Shown: piece by piece, positions 8,293 to 16,845 of the stretch
Layout of the letters: every line of letters begins with the position of its first letter
Numbering within the stretch: position 1 is the stretch's first letter
NCBI GenBank assembly: GCA_029558215.1
Contig: JAKQFZ010000796.1
Location: 1 to 22,812, forward strand
DNA length: 22,812 nucleotides
Source: Candidatus Omnitrophota bacterium
Lineage (GTDB): Bacteria; Hinthialibacterota; Hinthialibacteria; JAKQFZ01
Reading direction: 5' to 3'
Notes under the pieces: model-generated
Database searches by the model: none
Seen by the model: the letters and a program-made list of their open reading frames with translations, nothing else
Told to the model about the DNA's origin: nothing
Made by a program: the position numbers and the translations under genes

Positions 8293-8360
8293 AGTATTGC
8301 AATTGACGGGACTGGTTGTCAACAAGGTTTGTTGACAAGAGCAGAGACTCGTTCAATGAT
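8293..8360. promoter_or_regulatory. Divergent promoters sharing a perfect 10-bp palindrome
   Basis: A perfect inverted repeat, TTGTCAACAA and TTGTTGACAA separated by GGT, spans 8316-8338. Each arm contains a TTGACA -35 box. Plus-strand: 8332-8337 with AATGAT at 8355-8360 (17-base spacer), driving the gene at 8448. Minus-strand: 8322-8317 with AATACT at 8298-8293 (18-base spacer), driving the sulfatase at 8279. A repressor or activator on the palindrome would control both promoters. Confidence 0.5.
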
Positions 8361-8447
8361 GTCAACGACCATCGGTAGCACCGTTTGTGCTGTCGGAGGG
8401 CAAACCCCAGATGTAACTGCCTGGAAGAATCGCAAGGAGACTTGGTC

Positions 8448-9254
8448 ATGGCACTTCCGGAAAACGCAGAGCAGACTCAGTCGGGGGGAACATACGCCGT
8501 TGTGCGTGACCGATTTGAACCGTGGGATTTCATGCGTGTCTCAGAAGTGCTGGAGCACTGTCTGGGACTTCATGTTCTCGATGCAAGACAACTGGCTCGA
8601 AGAGCACCCGGTATTGTCGCTGAAGCAATTCCCGGCTTTCAGGCAGAACGCTTGGCGCAGAATCTACGATCAGTCGGAACTACCACAATCATTGTCCCAA
8701 CTCGCCTGCTCATGCCACTGCCCGTTGAATTTCAGTGCCGGGGAATGGTCTTTCAAGAAGGCAGACTTTGTTTTTTGGGGGAGGACGACCGAAAGAGCAT
8801 TGCACTGGAGCCAGAGGCATTCACGATACTCTGCGCCGCTCAGGTATTTCGAGAGAAGGAAGTCGGACTCTCTACGACTGCAAAGGCCTTCGTCTACGCC
8901 ACAATGGGTTACAGCAGAATTCGGGTTCAGGATGTGCCCATTACTTCAAAGGGAAGTAAAGAGACCTGGCCCTTTGTGCTCTGTCTGGTCGGCAACAATC
9001 CACCAATCCAGGTGAGAATCTACGCGGACAAGTTCAACTTCTCCTGCCTGGAGCGCCATCAAGTCGAGCGGACTGAAGACGCTTTTCCACATCTCGTGAA
9101 AAGGCTCTCGGAATGTTGCCCGAGCGTCAAGAAGAATCCCGGCGTGGATGCACTGCTTCAAGGGAAACCTCTGAAAAAATCACTCCGCTTTGGAAAGGAA
9201 CGTGATTTTGAGGACTATGCCCATTGGTTTCTTCAGGTCTCGCTGTTGGTCTGA
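8448..9254 (+). CDS. Conserved-looking protein of unknown function
   Basis: This 268-residue soluble protein is the only plus-strand gene in the window. The start MALPENAEQ at 8448 has AAGGAG 8 bases upstream. Residues about 22-95 form a helix-rich module (VSEVLEHCLGLHVLDARQL, then AERLAQNLRSVGTTTIIVP). Its pattern, repeated A-x-x-L with a Gly and a hydrophobic strand, recalls small alpha/beta adaptor domains such as the bL12 C-terminal type. Residues about 100-240 are mostly strands (MVFQEGRLCFLG, VQVRIYAD-like runs) and may be a PH-like barrel. The end (RDFEDYAHWFLQVSLL) is an amphipathic helix. There is no signal peptide or membrane span. I do not recognise a family, and the domain comparisons are inference. 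Confidence 0.7.
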   Translation: MALPENAEQTQSGGTYAVVRDRFEPWDFMRVSEVLEHCLGLHVLDARQLARRAPGIVAEAIPGFQAERLAQNLRSVGTTTIIVPTRLLMPLPVEFQCRGMVFQEGRLCFLGEDDRKSIALEPEAFTILCAAQVFREKEVGLSTTAKAFVYATMGYSRIRVQDVPITSKGSKETWPFVLCLVGNNPPIQVRIYADKFNFSCLERHQVERTEDAFPHLVKRLSECCPSVKKNPGVDALLQGKPLKKSLRFGKERDFEDYAHWFLQVSLLV

Positions 9255-9419
9255 ATCGTTTTGAACGCAACCTTACTTCGGTCGGCGACAGGACACTTCT
9301 CCCAGTGACACAGAGTCCAAGAGAGGCGTGTCATTTCCCGAGCGAGCATCCAAGGGAGAGGCCATCGCTCACGCACCTGCAGGTGCTATCCTGCTCACCA
9401 GAGAATTCCATGCGCCCTG

Positions 9420-12400
9420 TCACTGAAGCGGCCTCAGGAACGTCTCGCCGGAGTCGGGAAGTGAACCGCGTTGAACCGCACCCCGATCCAAAGCCTTGAA
9501 AGCACCACTCGCATCGGTATACGCCATGGCTGGGAAGGAATCAGGCACAGACACCATGACATCCGTATTCGCATTGAGTGCCCATGTTCCTTCAGGCAGC
9601 TTCTTCAACTCGACGAAGTGCTGCACAGTAAGCGTATCGCCTGGTTGAATATCGTTGTAAAAGAATACATCGCCCGCCTTGAATCCTGTTGTCGAGTCAA
9701 CTTCGATCTCCACGACTGGAGCACCTTGCTTGACTGAATGAACCGTTGTCCAGACAGTACGGCTCTCATTGCACAGTTTCTTGCCGCGAAAGTATCCCGA
9801 TGGCGATTTCCGGAGAACATGTCGAGCGTACTCGTGTGGAACAAGCGTGGTCATTCGTGAGGCATCGAGAATCTCATGCACCACGGCACGCCCAAGTAAC
9901 GTATCGCTCTGCTGCAGGATCATTTTTCTCCTGCGACATTGTTGGACAGTGTAAACCGACTGATGGGTATAGGAACTGTTGCTGAAAAACACCGGGCATC
10001 CGTCATATCGTGCGTCATCAGACCATTCGGGACCGATGCGCAGCTGGGGTGAGCCATCAGGAAGGCTCGCAACCGATGCGCTTCGCGCCGGCTGATCCAG
10101 GCGCAACACCCACCCGCCAATGGCGATCTCGGAGGCATCAAGCATGACAAGATGTGTCAGCTCACCCGCCTGAAGTCGGCATCGTGCCAGAGAACCCTTG
10201 AACCTTGCCGTTTGTCCATCAACCGTCGCGTCCACAAAGGTATCCGAATGCGGATTCAGGAACCAAATGTCCTTGATGTCATCGCCCAAGTCCAGCTGAA
10301 CCGCCAGCGCCGAATCTGCTGAAATTGTCTCCAGACCTCTGTCCAAACGGGTGATGGATCGAACTCGATCGGGATATGACGCAGTCCCTGCCTGCCAGAC
10401 AGAAACAAAACAACTCGATAGATTCTCGCCCTGCCGACGCCGAATGATGTGTCTTGCGCGTGGGAAATGAGGATAGAGGCCGGGCGTTGTGGCTGAGAAA
10501 ACTGTGTCTGACGCTTGATACAGCGGCAAGAAGGACAAACGTGTGTCGCTCCCATCTGGAATCTGCCAAGCGGCTTTCCAAGGCTGCGTGGGTGTTGCTG
10601 ACTGCACGTCAACCAGGAATCCGTACCCGTTGCCAGGTGGCGGATTCCAAGAGGGCTTGTTGGGATATCCGCTCATGTCACCATCATTCATCTGCATGTG
10701 TCCCCACCGAAAGTCCTGACCGGCAAGGCTTCCCTTCTGAACCGAACCCAGTTCCAGTCCTTCGACCGACATATCAACGGAGAGCGCATGCAGAGGAAGA
10801 TCGTGGGTTGTTCCTCCCTTGACTCGAAACACATCCAGAAGATAGTCGCCAGTCAGCACGATGAGCCTGCGGTAGGTATCAACCCCGATTTCCCGATAGG
10901 CGTTCGATGTCGCCTCCGCCAGAGCCATTTCTGGCAGGTCGAGGAAGCGGAGGAGCGATCCACCGAATTGCGTTCCGGCTTGGCTCTGTTGATCAACAAC
11001 GACCGTATTGTGAGCGATGGTCTGCTTTGCCCAACCCACTTGAGTATGCGTACTGCCCAAGCTGTATCCAAGGTCATAGGTCAGTTCATAGCCTTGCGCG
11101 AAATAATTGACGTTGAGATCGTCCAGATGCCCATGGACCAGGGATGGCCCAAAACGAAAGATGGCAGCATGGGCATTGTCCGACAAACCTTTTCGGAAAA
11201 TGGCGAAACCTGTCTGCCCGAAGAAGAATGAACCATCCAACAGACTCTTGATCTTCGGAGTCAGTGTGCCAGAGAGGACCCGACCCGGCGTTCGATGATA
11301 GACACGCCATTTGACGTTCAACTTCGACGGATCCGCACCACGGTCTTCCATTTCTTTGAGCAAGGCCTCATAGCCTGCTCGTTCTTCAGGTTCCTGGAGC
11401 CTGGTAGCAAGAATCTCCGCATAGATGTAGTCAGAGAACTGCCTGGGGTGATAGGGAAAGGGATTTCTGGTGACGACCGGTGCCGTGTCCCCATAGGGAG
11501 CGGTCTGTCCAAGACAGACAACGGGGGCGATAGGCAAAGTGAGAAAGGACTGAAATCGAGCGTCCTCATAGAGATTGATGCCTTCGGGATACATGCTTCC
11601 ACGGTAGTTGAGAAGTGGTTCCGCGAAACTGATGTAGAGATGGCGGGTATGACTGGAATAGAGGGCGGACGTTTCAAAGTACCTTCCCTCACGGTCGGAA
11701 TTGTTCGCCATCATGGACTTGATGCCAAATGCCCCGTCTACCGCCCATGTCACGTATTCGGGAATCCCCAGCAGAACTCCAACAGCGAGCGAACCTCGAA
11801 TGTAATCGGCCTGGCCATTGTGAAGGCCTCCCTGTTTTTTGGACTGCTCGTAACAGTATTGCGCACCGTTAAGGAGAAGGTTCTTTTCGATGTTCTCCCG
11901 TCGCGTCAATCCTTCTCGGGAAGACGGTTCATCCAGCGCAGGATGGGAGTAGATCTTGTCGTAGATGTCCACATATTCCACCAACACTCTTGCCACTTGG
12001 TACCAGGGTCGGCAGAACCGTCCGCTGGGTGGATTCGATGGATAGTCCCATGAGCCTTTATCACAGGATGGATAGATACGAGCAAACTCATCCAGAATAA
12101 CCGCCGCCATCCTTCCAGCTTGTTCATCATCCGAGAGGGCGTAGATGTCTGAACAGGGTGAAGCGATCTTTGCGCATAGCGTCTCCACCACCCATGCGTT
12201 GTAGGATCCAACGAGATAGTGAATTCTTCCGTCAGAAGCCACGTAACCTGTTCCTGCATCAGGACACTTCTCGTTGGGAAGAATATGTCCCTTGGAACAT
12301 TCCACATGCCCTGGATTGTCAAAGGAGCACTTAGCTGCACCCCACGCACTCCAGCGTCCGCCACAAATTGGGCAGCCTGTGAACCCATACGCAAAGCAGG

Positions 12401-12659
12401 CTCCTTCATCCGGCATGACGTCTCGGATCCATTCAGGGGACTTGTCTTTCCAGTTGCTCCATTCCGCCAGGAGCGTGTTGTACCACGCCTGAGCATCGGT
12501 CTCTGATGCAATGGCAGATCGGGCACGAGCGACATCTTCCGCCGTGACATAAACTATGGGATGGTAAGGTGATCCCTCAAGAGTCAAATCGGCAGCGTCT
12601 GCCAAAGTCAGCGAACAACCCAGCAACAGGATGGCAATGAGAGTTGACAAGACTCGCAC
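9420..12659 (-). CDS. Large secreted heparinase II/III-like protein
   Basis: This protein has 1079 residues. It starts at GTG 12659 with GAGG about 10 bases upstream. The signal sequence runs to about ADA/ADL; an earlier LLLGC could instead be a lipobox. Residues about 215-440 are alpha-helical as in the (alpha/alpha) toroid of alginate lyase/heparinase polysaccharide lyases. The beta-sandwich signature HGHLDDLNVNYF (509-520) and AHNTVVVD (549-556) match the heparinase II/III domain, whose lyases cleave uronic-acid polysaccharides by beta-elimination. A cysteine cluster (88, 96, 99, 111, 121, 132) with CPICGG resembles a zinc ribbon. The C-terminal 350 residues include beta-rich modules without a recognised name. 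It lies 56 bases downstream of the pilin gene. Confidence 0.88.
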   Translation of the reverse strand: MRVLSTLIAILLLGCSLTLADAADLTLEGSPYHPIVYVTAEDVARARSAIASETDAQAWYNTLLAEWSNWKDKSPEWIRDVMPDEGACFAYGFTGCPICGGRWSAWGAAKCSFDNPGHVECSKGHILPNEKCPDAGTGYVASDGRIHYLVGSYNAWVVETLCAKIASPCSDIYALSDDEQAGRMAAVILDEFARIYPSCDKGSWDYPSNPPSGRFCRPWYQVARVLVEYVDIYDKIYSHPALDEPSSREGLTRRENIEKNLLLNGAQYCYEQSKKQGGLHNGQADYIRGSLAVGVLLGIPEYVTWAVDGAFGIKSMMANNSDREGRYFETSALYSSHTRHLYISFAEPLLNYRGSMYPEGINLYEDARFQSFLTLPIAPVVCLGQTAPYGDTAPVVTRNPFPYHPRQFSDYIYAEILATRLQEPEERAGYEALLKEMEDRGADPSKLNVKWRVYHRTPGRVLSGTLTPKIKSLLDGSFFFGQTGFAIFRKGLSDNAHAAIFRFGPSLVHGHLDDLNVNYFAQGYELTYDLGYSLGSTHTQVGWAKQTIAHNTVVVDQQSQAGTQFGGSLLRFLDLPEMALAEATSNAYREIGVDTYRRLIVLTGDYLLDVFRVKGGTTHDLPLHALSVDMSVEGLELGSVQKGSLAGQDFRWGHMQMNDGDMSGYPNKPSWNPPPGNGYGFLVDVQSATPTQPWKAAWQIPDGSDTRLSFLPLYQASDTVFSATTPGLYPHFPRARHIIRRRQGENLSSCFVSVWQAGTASYPDRVRSITRLDRGLETISADSALAVQLDLGDDIKDIWFLNPHSDTFVDATVDGQTARFKGSLARCRLQAGELTHLVMLDASEIAIGGWVLRLDQPARSASVASLPDGSPQLRIGPEWSDDARYDGCPVFFSNSSYTHQSVYTVQQCRRRKMILQQSDTLLGRAVVHEILDASRMTTLVPHEYARHVLRKSPSGYFRGKKLCNESRTVWTTVHSVKQGAPVVEIEVDSTTGFKAGDVFFYNDIQPGDTLTVQHFVELKKLPEGTWALNANTDVMVSVPDSFPAMAYTDASGAFKALDRGAVQRGSLPDSGETFLRPLQ

Positions 12660-12715
12660 GGGACGAATACCTCGATTCTGTCAGCAGTTGAGTGAGCCAA
12701 CAAGAGACAGAAAGG

Positions 12716-13075
12716 TCACTTCTGAAGACTGTGCCTGCCTTCTGTGGATTGCAGTGAGCAGGTCGGCACTTCATTCAAAGGATTCAGAGAGTATGTGCCA
12801 CCGGCAGGACACTCGATCGCCAACTGTCCCTCTTTGGTATCCAGATAGGGAAGAATGTCATCGAAAGTTGGTACATCTGTCTCCTCTGCATTATTCTCAA
12901 AACCCCATCGTTGCTTGGCTCCGTGCATTTTGGCAAGGTTCTCCGTACACATATATCCTTGCGCATTCTTGCGGGCAGTGAAGTAGTTTGCCGCAGCGAT
13001 CGCCACAATGAACCCAATGATTCCTACGACGACCATGATCTCAATGAACGTGAATCCCTCTTGTTTGCGTTGCAT
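12716..13075 (-). CDS. Type IV pilin / type II secretion pseudopilin-like protein
   Basis: This 119-residue protein has a class III prepilin signal, MQRKQEG cut before FTFIE, with the conserved Glu at +5 and a hydrophobic helix (IMVVVGIIGFIVAIAAANYF). The globular part has two cysteines flanking a short sheet (ECPAGGTYSLNP, VPTCS), the pattern seen in short GspG-like pilins of uncultured PVC-type bacteria. The start at 13075 has AAAGGAT 9 bases upstream. No prepilin peptidase or assembly ATPase is near, so this is a stand-alone pilin gene. A promoter at 13245-13274 implies a leader of about 160 bases. Confidence 0.92.
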   Translation of the reverse strand: MQRKQEGFTFIEIMVVVGIIGFIVAIAAANYFTARKNAQGYMCTENLAKMHGAKQRWGFENNAEETDVPTFDDILPYLDTKEGQLAIECPAGGTYSLNPLNEVPTCSLQSTEGRHSLQK

Positions 13076-13244
13076 GACAGGCCTATCCTTTCTGGCAGAC
13101 ACCAAGAATTGGCGACCCGACAATGGCAACGTTTTCTGGAGAAACCAGATCCCGGCGGAATGCGGCTTCTGTATCATAAGCACTTGGGTGGACGGTGTCT
13201 TCCACACGCCCATCTGTGCCACCCGCTCTGCAGCACAGGAGTTT

Positions 13245-13274
13245 GTATAACACTAATGGGCAAGAAAAGTCAAG
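13245..13274 (-). promoter_or_regulatory. Promoter of the pilin gene
   Basis: A TTGACT -35 box (13274-13269) and a TATACA -10 box (13250-13245) are spaced by 18 bases on the minus strand; the -35 box overlaps the mfd stop codon. Transcription would start near 13238, leaving a leader of about 160 bases in which no clear structure is seen. Confidence 0.45.
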
Positions 13275-16200
13275 AAGTGCCTGTCCCGCTTTTCGCGAAG
13301 GCCTCGACGATCTCCTGAAGGTCACGGAGCATTTCTTCTTCGGAGATCTCATTCCAGATGACCACCAAACTGAGACCATCCCGGGTTGTCATCTGAATCC
13401 GAAACCGATTGAGGTTGGCCAAGTTCAGAATGACACGAGCATCGAAACTCTTGATCGCCTCATCGCAGAAGCGCATTCGCACCCGATGTGTGCCGATGTT
13501 CATGTACTCGATACCCACATCCCGTGCACAGCTGCGCAGCCGACGAAGAGTGAAAAGACGTTCCGTTTCCGGCGGCAGCGGCCCATACAGATCCCGAATC
13601 TCGTCACGAAACTCATCCAGCCCCTGAACGGTGCGCAGGACAGCAAGCCTCTTGTAAAGTGCTAAACGCTGTCGCGGACTTTCCACATAGGTGGGGGGAA
13701 TTTCCCCGCGATCCGGAGATTCCAGGAGTGTTTCGGGATATATCTCGTGTGTCTCGGATCCCTTCATCTGCGTCACCGTCTCTCGGAGCATCTTATGATA
13801 AAGATCGAATCCAACAGCGGAGATGTGCCCGTGCTGTTGTCGCCCCAGCAGATTGCCGGTGCCTCGAATTTCCATGTCGCGAAGCGCAATGTTCAGGCCT
13901 TCACCCAGTTTCCAAAACTCCTGGAGTGCCAGAAGACGTTCCCGCGCCTGCGGGGTGATCGCCTTGGTGCCCGGCACCAGCAAATAGCAATAAGCCTGGT
14001 GTCGCTCTCGACCGACACGCCCTCGCAGTTGATAAAGATCCGCCAGTCCGAACATGTCTGCCCGGTTGATCAGAATCGTGTTCACATTGGGAATGTCCAG
14101 ACCCGATTCGATGATTGTCGTACAGACCAGAACGTCATACTGCCCCTCGACAAACTCCATCATCAATCGCTCCAGCTGTTTCTCGGGCATCTGGCCATGA
14201 GCCACGGCAATGCGGGCATCAGGAACCAGTTTCTGAACGTAGTTGGCCATACTCCCAATCGTTTGAACGCGATTGTGCAGGAAATAGATCTGTCCCCCAC
14301 GTGCCATCTCCCTGAGTATCGCCGATTCGATAACGGGTGCCTTGAAATCCACGACGTAGGTCAGGACTGGGAGCCGGTCCTCCGGCGGAACGCTCAACTG
14401 ACTCATATCGCGCAAACCCGACAACGAGAGATAGAGCGTTCTCGGAATGGGTGTTGCCGTAAGAGTCAGAACATCCACTGACGTTTTCATCTGTTTCAGA
14501 CGTTCCTTGTGCTTGACGCCGAAACGCTGCTCTTCATCAACGATAAGCAAACCGAGGTCTCGGAATTTGACGTCGGAAGACAAAAGCCGATGCGTTCCGA
14601 TGACAATGTCCGCCTTGGCTTGTGCGAGTTCCCTGACCGTTTCTTTCTGCTCGGCGGCGGAACGGAAACGGGACAAATCCCGAATTTCTATGGGATAGTC
14701 CGCCATTCTCTCAGCAAAAGTTCGGTAGTGCTGCTGAGCGAGAATCGTTGTTGGCACCAGAACCGCAACCTGTTTGCCTTCCATCACCGACTTGAACGCC
14801 GCTCGAAGTGCCACTTCGGTTTTTCCAAAACCGACATCGCCGCACAAAAGACGATCCATCGGCTTGGGCGATTCCATATCTTTCTTGACTTCTTCGATGC
14901 TGCGGAGTTGATCCGGTGTTTCGTTGTAGACAAAGGACGCTTCAAATTCACGCTGCCACGGTGAATCCTTTGAGAACGCCATGCCTTGGGCAACGCTCCG
15001 ACGGGCATACAACTCCAGAAGCTCCCCAGACATTTCTTCAATGGCTTCCTGGGCGCGTCGTTTGGTATTTTCCCAGACTTTACTGCCAAGTTTTGAGAGT
15101 TTGGGTGGTTGCTCGGAACCGGCCACATATCGGCCAATCAGATGAACGTTGTCCACAGGCACGTAGAGCTTACCCTGATCGGCAAACCGAAGTTCGATGA
15201 ACTCTCCTTCCTTCTCGTCCACCTTCAAACGAGCAAGCCGCACAAATTGCGCGATGCCGTGTTCCTCATGCACCACATAGTCTTCGGGACGCAAGTCCAG
15301 CACATCTCGAACAGGAATCCCCAGCCCCGCATGTCGTGGTGCGCGGATTCTTTTGTACCGTCTGAAGATTTCCCGATCTGTCAGGAGCGCCCACCGGCTC
15401 TCCGGTGCCGAGAATCCATGATGCAGTTCGCCAACCAGAATCCGAAGTCTCTCCCAAGCGTCGGGCAACAGGATTCCCTGATCCCGAAGCAATTCCTCAA
15501 GTCGTTCCCTTTGGCCTTCATTGTCACAAGACAGCGCGGCGGTCAAACCTTCGTTCAGGCGGTGTGACAGTTCTGCAAGTCGCGCCTTGTGGTCGCCCTG
15601 CTGGAACTCCATCGAGCGAATCGAAAAGTCCACGTCGTGCTCATGAACGCCCTCGAGTTCCTCACTCACGGAGCGAAAGGACACCATTTGAAGTATCGGG
15701 AACCGCTCCAGTTCAGAACGGATGGATGGAAAATCTGAATAGAGAACATCTGGGGGAACGCGCTCATCCCGGCTTTGTTCATCGGGAAGCTCCGTCTGGT
15801 GGTACATCTTCACCACCAGTTCCATGACGCGCTCTGATTCCTTTGCGATCTCCCCTTCCTCACAGACAGCAACAAGGGTTCGCTCCGGCAGATAGGCAAG
15901 CAGGCTGTCCAATGCCTGCCCTGACTTCCAGCTCTGAACGACAAGATTTTCCCTGCCGAGAGGAACCAGGTGAACCGATTTGACCTGTTTCACCGAGCGC
16001 TGCGTCATTGGATCGAACAATCGGATGGATTCAATTTCGTTGCCAAAGAATTCGATGCGAATCGGAATCTCATGCGTAAAGGCAAAGAGATCCATGATCC
16101 CGCCACGAATCGAGTAATGTCCTGGAATAGCGACGAGATCTCGCCTCTCGTAGCCTTCCTGCTCCGCCCATCGGACAAGGCTGTTTCGATCAACCTGACT

Positions 16201-16725
16201 GCCCACTTCCAACACCCAGAGGATGTCCCGAACCAGCCATGCAGGGGGAAGACGCCGTTGGAGTGCACGGATGGGAGCAACGATGATCACCCTCTGCTCG
16301 TCGGAAGAACCTCCCTCATCCATCGGGGCAAGATTCTCCACCTGTCCTGAAGGGGCGAGCAACTGCTTGAACACTTCAGCACGCTCAACTTCAATGGACA
16401 TCTCGGGTGGCTTGCTCTCATAGGGAAGTGTCTCGACATGCGGAAAAGGCAGCACCTTGACAGCTGTCTCACCCAAGGCTTCACGGAAGAAGAACTGGAG
16501 ATCCTCAACCATTTCATAGAGACGGTTCTGATCGCGAACGATCACAAGAAACGGTCTGGGTCGTTGCTGCGCCAGAAAGGCGACCAGCCACGCGGGCGAG
16601 GAACTGACAAGGCCGCCAAATGTCGCCTGCTCCCCTGGCTTGGGGAGTCGCTCGAGAACGCGATTGAGACCTTCTCTTTCTGCGTACAGAAAAGACAACG
16701 GCGCTGCCACGCAAGGAGCATTCAT
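13270..16725 (-). CDS. mfd: Transcription-repair coupling factor Mfd
   Basis: The protein has about 1151 residues, the normal Mfd length. Mfd removes RNA polymerase stalled at DNA lesions and recruits UvrA for nucleotide excision repair. In order it has a UvrB-like N-terminal region with RYKRIRAPRHAG. The CarD-like RNA polymerase interaction domain follows (LRPEDYVVHEEHGIAQF). The RecG-like translocase comes next, with Walker A GDVGFGKTEVALRAAF, the DEEQ box (IVDEEQRFGVKHKE), LTATPIPRTLYLSL and the TRG/motif VI region QLRGRVGRERHQAY. The C-terminal TRCF domain ends the protein. AAAGGAG lies only 2 bases before an ATG at 16734 and 11 before the one at 16725, so 16725 is preferred although either may be used. 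Confidence 0.97.
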   Translation of the reverse strand: MNAPCVAAPLSFLYAEREGLNRVLERLPKPGEQATFGGLVSSSPAWLVAFLAQQRPRPFLVIVRDQNRLYEMVEDLQFFFREALGETAVKVLPFPHVETLPYESKPPEMSIEVERAEVFKQLLAPSGQVENLAPMDEGGSSDEQRVIIVAPIRALQRRLPPAWLVRDILWVLEVGSQVDRNSLVRWAEQEGYERRDLVAIPGHYSIRGGIMDLFAFTHEIPIRIEFFGNEIESIRLFDPMTQRSVKQVKSVHLVPLGRENLVVQSWKSGQALDSLLAYLPERTLVAVCEEGEIAKESERVMELVVKMYHQTELPDEQSRDERVPPDVLYSDFPSIRSELERFPILQMVSFRSVSEELEGVHEHDVDFSIRSMEFQQGDHKARLAELSHRLNEGLTAALSCDNEGQRERLEELLRDQGILLPDAWERLRILVGELHHGFSAPESRWALLTDREIFRRYKRIRAPRHAGLGIPVRDVLDLRPEDYVVHEEHGIAQFVRLARLKVDEKEGEFIELRFADQGKLYVPVDNVHLIGRYVAGSEQPPKLSKLGSKVWENTKRRAQEAIEEMSGELLELYARRSVAQGMAFSKDSPWQREFEASFVYNETPDQLRSIEEVKKDMESPKPMDRLLCGDVGFGKTEVALRAAFKSVMEGKQVAVLVPTTILAQQHYRTFAERMADYPIEIRDLSRFRSAAEQKETVRELAQAKADIVIGTHRLLSSDVKFRDLGLLIVDEEQRFGVKHKERLKQMKTSVDVLTLTATPIPRTLYLSLSGLRDMSQLSVPPEDRLPVLTYVVDFKAPVIESAILREMARGGQIYFLHNRVQTIGSMANYVQKLVPDARIAVAHGQMPEKQLERLMMEFVEGQYDVLVCTTIIESGLDIPNVNTILINRADMFGLADLYQLRGRVGRERHQAYCYLLVPGTKAITPQARERLLALQEFWKLGEGLNIALRDMEIRGTGNLLGRQQHGHISAVGFDLYHKMLRETVTQMKGSETHEIYPETLLESPDRGEIPPTYVESPRQRLALYKRLAVLRTVQGLDEFRDEIRDLYGPLPPETERLFTLRRLRSCARDVGIEYMNIGTHRVRMRFCDEAIKSFDARVILNLANLNRFRIQMTTRDGLSLVVIWNEISEEEMLRDLQEIVEAFAKSGTGTS

Positions 16726-16845
16726 CAGACCCATTGCTCCTTTGAGTGAGTCTGCAGCGATGTCCAGCCGTCGTGGAGAGAGACTCCAGTCGGATGATTC
16801 TCAGGAAGAACTACTGGAAATAAAAAGGCGGGTCGCACGGTGGTT

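Noticed and set aside
9373..9386. Perfect palindrome GCACCTGCAGGTGC between convergent genes, with an 11-base match near 2658
   Set aside because: There is no T tract for a terminator, and 11-base matches are expected many times by chance in a window of this size.
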